Both the position numbers and the translations under genes were made by a program. From Pseudomonas pergaminensis (GTDB lineage Bacteria > Pseudomonadota > Gammaproteobacteria > Pseudomonadales > Pseudomonadaceae), in NCBI RefSeq assembly GCF_024112395.2, contig NZ_CP078013.2, forward strand, positions 1 through 64,000: a DNA stretch of 64,000 nucleotides. The letters run 5' to 3'. The notes below the pieces were generated by a model. It saw only the letters and a list, made by a program, of their open reading frames with translations. It did not search any database and had not been told where the DNA came from. This document shows, one piece after another, positions 61,353-64,000 of this stretch (its first letter is position 1; each line of letters opens with the position of its first letter).

Positions 61353-61410
61353 CCTACCTCAAGGCGTTTACCTCGACCCGCCCCGCCCACTCGCTTGCAG
61401 GAGAACGGCC

Positions 61411-62997
61411 ATGAGCGCTGTGATCGATGACCATGGTCACGCCGACCATGCCCACGGCCCCGCCAAGGGGTTGATGCGCTGGGTGCTGACCACCAACCAC
61501 AAAGACATCGGCACCCTGTACTTGTGGTTCGCTTTCACCATGTTTTTGCTCGGCGGCTCGTTCGCCATGGTGATCCGCGCCGAACTGTTCCAGCCCGGCC
61601 TGCAGATTGTCGAGCCGGCGTTCTTCAACCAGATGACCACCATGCACGGCCTGATCATGGTGTTCGGCGCGGTGATGCCGGCGTTCGTCGGCCTGGCCAA
61701 CTGGATGATCCCGCTGATGATCGGTGCGCCGGACATGGCCCTGCCACGCATGAACAACTTCAGCTTCTGGCTGCTGCCGGCGGCGTTCCTGCTGCTGGTC
61801 TCGACCCTGTTCACCCCCGGCGGCGGGCCGAATTTCGGCTGGACCTTCTACGCCCCGCTCTCTACCACCTATGCGCCGGAAAGCGTGACGTTCTTCATCT
61901 TCGCCATCCACCTCATGGGCATCAGTTCGATCATGGGCGCGATCAACGTGGTCGCGACCATCCTCAACCTGCGCGCACCCGGCATGACGTTGATGAAAAT
62001 GCCGTTGTTTGTCTGGACCTGGCTGATCACCGCGTTCCTACTGATCGCGGTAATGCCGGTGCTGGCGGGTTGCGTGACCATGATGCTGATGGACATCCAC
62101 TTCGGCACCAGCTTCTTCAGTGCGGCTGGCGGTGGTGACCCGGTGCTGTTCCAGCACGTGTTCTGGTTCTTCGGCCATCCTGAGGTGTACATCATGATCC
62201 TGCCGGCTTTCGGCGCCGTCAGCTCGATCATCCCGACCTTCTCGCGCAAACCGCTGTTCGGCTACACCTCGATGGTCTACGCCACGGCGAGCATCGCGTT
62301 TTTGTCGTTCATCGTGTGGGCGCACCACATGTTCGTGGTGGGCATCCCGCTGGTGGGCGAGTTGTTCTTCATGTACGCGACGCTGCTGATCGCCGTGCCG
62401 ACGGGGGTGAAGGTGTTCAACTGGGTCAGCACCATGTGGCAGGGCTCGCTGACCTTCGAGACGCCGATGCTGTTCGCCGTGGCCTTCGTGATCCTGTTCA
62501 CCATCGGTGGCTTCTCCGGGCTGATGTTGGCGATTGCGCCGGCGGACTTCCAGTACCACGACACCTACTTCGTGGTAGCGCACTTCCATTACGTACTGGT
62601 GCCCGGCGCGATCTTCGGCATCTTCGCCTCGGCCTACTACTGGCTGCCGAAATGGACCGGCCACATGTACGACGAAACCCTGGGCAAGCTGCACTTTTGG
62701 CTGTCTTTCGTGGGCATGAACATGGCGTTCTTCCCCATGCACTTCGTCGGGCTGGCGGGCATGCCGCGCCGGGTGCCGGACTACAACCTGCAGTTCGCCG
62801 ACTTCAACATGGTGTCGTCGATTGGTGCGTTCATGTTTGGCGCAACGCAGATCTTCTTCCTGTTCATCGTGATCAAGTGCATCCGTGGCGGCCCGCCGGC
62901 GCCGGCCAAGCCGTGGGATGGCGCCGAAGGGCTGGAGTGGAGCATTCCTTCGCCTGCGCCGTACCACACGTTCACGACGCCGCCGGAGGTGAAATGA
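61411..62997 (+). CDS. coxA: Cytochrome c oxidase subunit I
   Basis: The catalytic heme a/a3-CuB subunit. The 528-residue protein starts MSAVIDDHGHADHAHGPAKGLMRWVLTTNHKDIGTLYLWFAF (ATG 61411), with GCAGGAGAACGGCC as ribosome binding site, and has about 12 TM helices. The conserved WFFGHPEVYIMILPAFG region (CuB and cross-linked Tyr) and HHMFVVG, plus HDTYFVVAHFHYVL with the heme ligands, are intact. The His-rich N-terminus is an unusual but common Pseudomonas feature. The stop overlaps the start of a small ORF. Confidence 0.98.
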   Translation: MSAVIDDHGHADHAHGPAKGLMRWVLTTNHKDIGTLYLWFAFTMFLLGGSFAMVIRAELFQPGLQIVEPAFFNQMTTMHGLIMVFGAVMPAFVGLANWMIPLMIGAPDMALPRMNNFSFWLLPAAFLLLVSTLFTPGGGPNFGWTFYAPLSTTYAPESVTFFIFAIHLMGISSIMGAINVVATILNLRAPGMTLMKMPLFVWTWLITAFLLIAVMPVLAGCVTMMLMDIHFGTSFFSAAGGGDPVLFQHVFWFFGHPEVYIMILPAFGAVSSIIPTFSRKPLFGYTSMVYATASIAFLSFIVWAHHMFVVGIPLVGELFFMYATLLIAVPTGVKVFNWVSTMWQGSLTFETPMLFAVAFVILFTIGGFSGLMLAIAPADFQYHDTYFVVAHFHYVLVPGAIFGIFASAYYWLPKWTGHMYDETLGKLHFWLSFVGMNMAFFPMHFVGLAGMPRRVPDYNLQFADFNMVSSIGAFMFGATQIFFLFIVIKCIRGGPPAPAKPWDGAEGLEWSIPSPAPYHTFTTPPEVK

Positions 62998-63149
62998 ACA
63001 CTTTGGTGCAGGCCGACACGGTCTCCTTTGGGAGCTGGCTTGCCTGCGATGAGGGTGTGGCAGTGAGTAGATTCGGTGCCTGGCACACCGCTATCGCAGG
63101 CAAGCCAGCTACCACAGAAAATCAAAAGCGGGGTGGTCGCCATGGCTGA
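62994..63149 (+). CDS. Small ORF between coxA and cox11, mostly made of a REPIN
   Basis: A 51-codon frame starts at ATG 62994, overlapping the coxA stop (ATGA), and ends at 63149, overlapping the cox11 start (ATGGCTGA). Its product (MNTLVQADTVSFGSWLACDEG ... NQKRGGRHG) is largely translated REPIN sequence (63028-63116). The coupled overlaps at both ends suggest a former small gene, or a frame kept open so ribosomes pass through the repeat. Whether a protein is made is unknown. It is not a recognisable cox protein. Confidence 0.4.
   Translation: MNTLVQADTVSFGSWLACDEGVAVSRFGAWHTAIAGKPATTENQKRGGRHG
63028..63116. repeat. REPIN inside the cox operon
   Basis: TTTGGGAGCTGGCTTGCC plus TGCGAT at 63028 pairs with ATCGCAGGCAAGCCAGCT plus ACCACA ending 63116. 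One base in each outer arm has changed. It lies between coxA and cox11 within one transcript. Confidence 0.9.
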
Positions 63150-63693
63150 GTCCGTGCCTATCAAGCGCCTGGTTACTCGGCTGCTCATCCTGGTGGTGGC
63201 GATGTTCGCCTTCGGCTTTGCCCTGGTGCCGATCTACGACGTGATGTGCAAAGCGTTCGGTATCAATGGCAAGACGGCCGGGCAGTACGAGGGTGAACAG
63301 GTTGTCGACGCTTCACGCCAGGTGCGGGTGCAGTTCCTGTCCACCAACGCCATCGACATGGTCTGGGATTTCTACGCCAATGCTGACGAAGTGGTGGTCA
63401 ACCCGGGCGCGGTGACGGAGATGTTGTTCGTGGCCCACAACCCCACCGACAAACCCATGACCGCCCAGGCCGTACCGAGTATTTCCCCGGCCGAAGCGGC
63501 GATGTACTTCCACAAGACCGAGTGCTTTTGCTTCACCCAGCAAGTACTGCAGCCGGGCCAGCGCATCGAAATGCCGGTGCGCTTCATTGTCGACCGCGAC
63601 ATGCCCAAGGATGTGAAGCATTTGACCCTGGCGTACACGCTGTTTGATATCACTGCGCGCCAACCGCCCGTGGCTGCTCATACCGGCGGCTAG
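63142..63693 (+). CDS. ctaG: Cytochrome c oxidase assembly protein CtaG/Cox11
   Basis: Cox11 delivers copper to the CuB centre of subunit I. The 183-residue protein starts MAESVPIKRLVTRLLILVVAMFAFGFALVPIYDVMCKAFG (ATG 63142), with one TM anchor (about 11-31) and a periplasmic domain. The copper-binding CFCF motif is at 128-131 in TECFCFTQQ. An in-frame ATG at 63076 reads through the REPIN and is rejected. It is third in the cox operon. Confidence 0.97.
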   Translation: MAESVPIKRLVTRLLILVVAMFAFGFALVPIYDVMCKAFGINGKTAGQYEGEQVVDASRQVRVQFLSTNAIDMVWDFYANADEVVVNPGAVTEMLFVAHNPTDKPMTAQAVPSISPAEAAMYFHKTECFCFTQQVLQPGQRIEMPVRFIVDRDMPKDVKHLTLAYTLFDITARQPPVAAHTGG

Positions 63694-63727
63694 CTACTGT
63701 TTGGGGCTCAATCAGGAGAGCGAATAC

Positions 63728-64000
63728 ATGTCGACTCATGATACGTACTACGTACCAGCGCAAAGCAAATGGCCAATTATTGCCACGATTGGCATGCTGG
63801 TCACGGTGTACGGCCTGGCCGTGTGGTTCAACGACCTGAAGGCGGCGCGCCCGGAATCCCACGGCCCGTGGATCTTCTTCGTCGGCGGCCTGCTGGTGGC
63901 CTACATGCTGTTCGGCTGGTTTGGAGCGGTAATCAAGGAAAGTCGCGCCGGGTTGTACAGCGCGCAGATGGACCGATCGTTTCGCTGGGGCATGAGCTGG
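63728..64000 (+). CDS. coxC: Cytochrome c oxidase subunit III (partial, runs off the window)
   Basis: The first 91 codons of subunit III: MSTHDTYYVPAQSKWPIIATIGMLVTVYGLAVWFND and GPWIFFVGGLLVAYMLFGWFGAVIKESRAGLYSAQMDRSFRWGMSW. Two TM helices are visible and the MDRSFRWGMSW segment is characteristic. ATG 63728 follows CAGGAGAGCGAATAC, a strong ribosome binding site, 34 bases after cox11. The rest lies beyond position 64000. Confidence 0.95.
   Translation, partial: MSTHDTYYVPAQSKWPIIATIGMLVTVYGLAVWFNDLKAARPESHGPWIFFVGGLLVAYMLFGWFGAVIKESRAGLYSAQMDRSFRWGMSW

Overview
The window is a piece of a Pseudomonas chromosome, most likely from the P. fluorescens group, starting 12 bases before dnaA, at the origin-proximal end. 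The evidence is the order dnaA-dnaN-recF-gyrB, the later blocks glyQS, trkA-rsmB-fmt-def, hemF-aroE, trpBA/trpI and coxBA-cox11-coxC in the order known from Pseudomonas, and about ten copies of the paired inverted repeats (REPINs, TGTGGGAGC...CTTGCC type) common in P. fluorescens relatives. All assignments are read from the sequence and from remembered family features; no database search was run.

Layout. 0-6.3 kb: replication initiation genes, with three parS-type ParB sites in and after recF/gyrB. 6.3-10.6 kb: a signalling module made of a response regulator, a FecR-domain periplasmic protein and a CHASE2 histidine kinase. 10.7-15.8 kb: acyltransferase, gmhB, glyS, glyQ and tag. 15.8-21.4 kb: lipid A acyltransferase, TPR protein, trkA, rsmB, fmt, def. 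21.5-27.1 kb: a LysM-less relative of a LysM protein, dprA, tsaC, qor, hemF, aroE. 27.2-32.8 kb: a SulP transporter, then choX, betC and a divergent LysR gene for choline-O-sulfate use. 32.9-37.2 kb: a D-galactonate operon (dgoK, dgoA, dgoD, transporter). 37.2-39.5 kb: a berberine-bridge-type flavoprotein and a small RcnB/CigR-like exported protein. 39.6-42.7 kb: trpBA and divergent trpI.

42.7-51.2 kb holds small stress or envelope genes (DUF883 protein, dodecin, two DUF1161 paralogues, osmC, two lipoproteins, one with a HELAH metalloprotease motif), an LLM-family oxidoreductase, a HAD phosphatase, a gamma carbonic anhydrase, prlC and a zinc-ribbon gene. 51.5-55.4 kb is a three-subunit membrane dehydrogenase of the gluconate 2-dehydrogenase type. 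55.4-56.5 kb is a radical SAM gene under a consensus LexA box. 56.7-59.1 kb pairs a beta carbonic anhydrase with a SulP transporter. The window ends inside an aa3-type cytochrome c oxidase operon.

No tRNA, rRNA, CRISPR array, transposase or prophage was seen. The most interesting points are the parS cluster, an excess of perfect DnaA boxes, the LexA-controlled radical SAM gene, the loss of a LysM domain, a REPIN embedded between coxA and cox11 that is readable as a 51-codon coupled ORF, the FecR/CHASE2 signalling module, and a terminator separating def from fmt.
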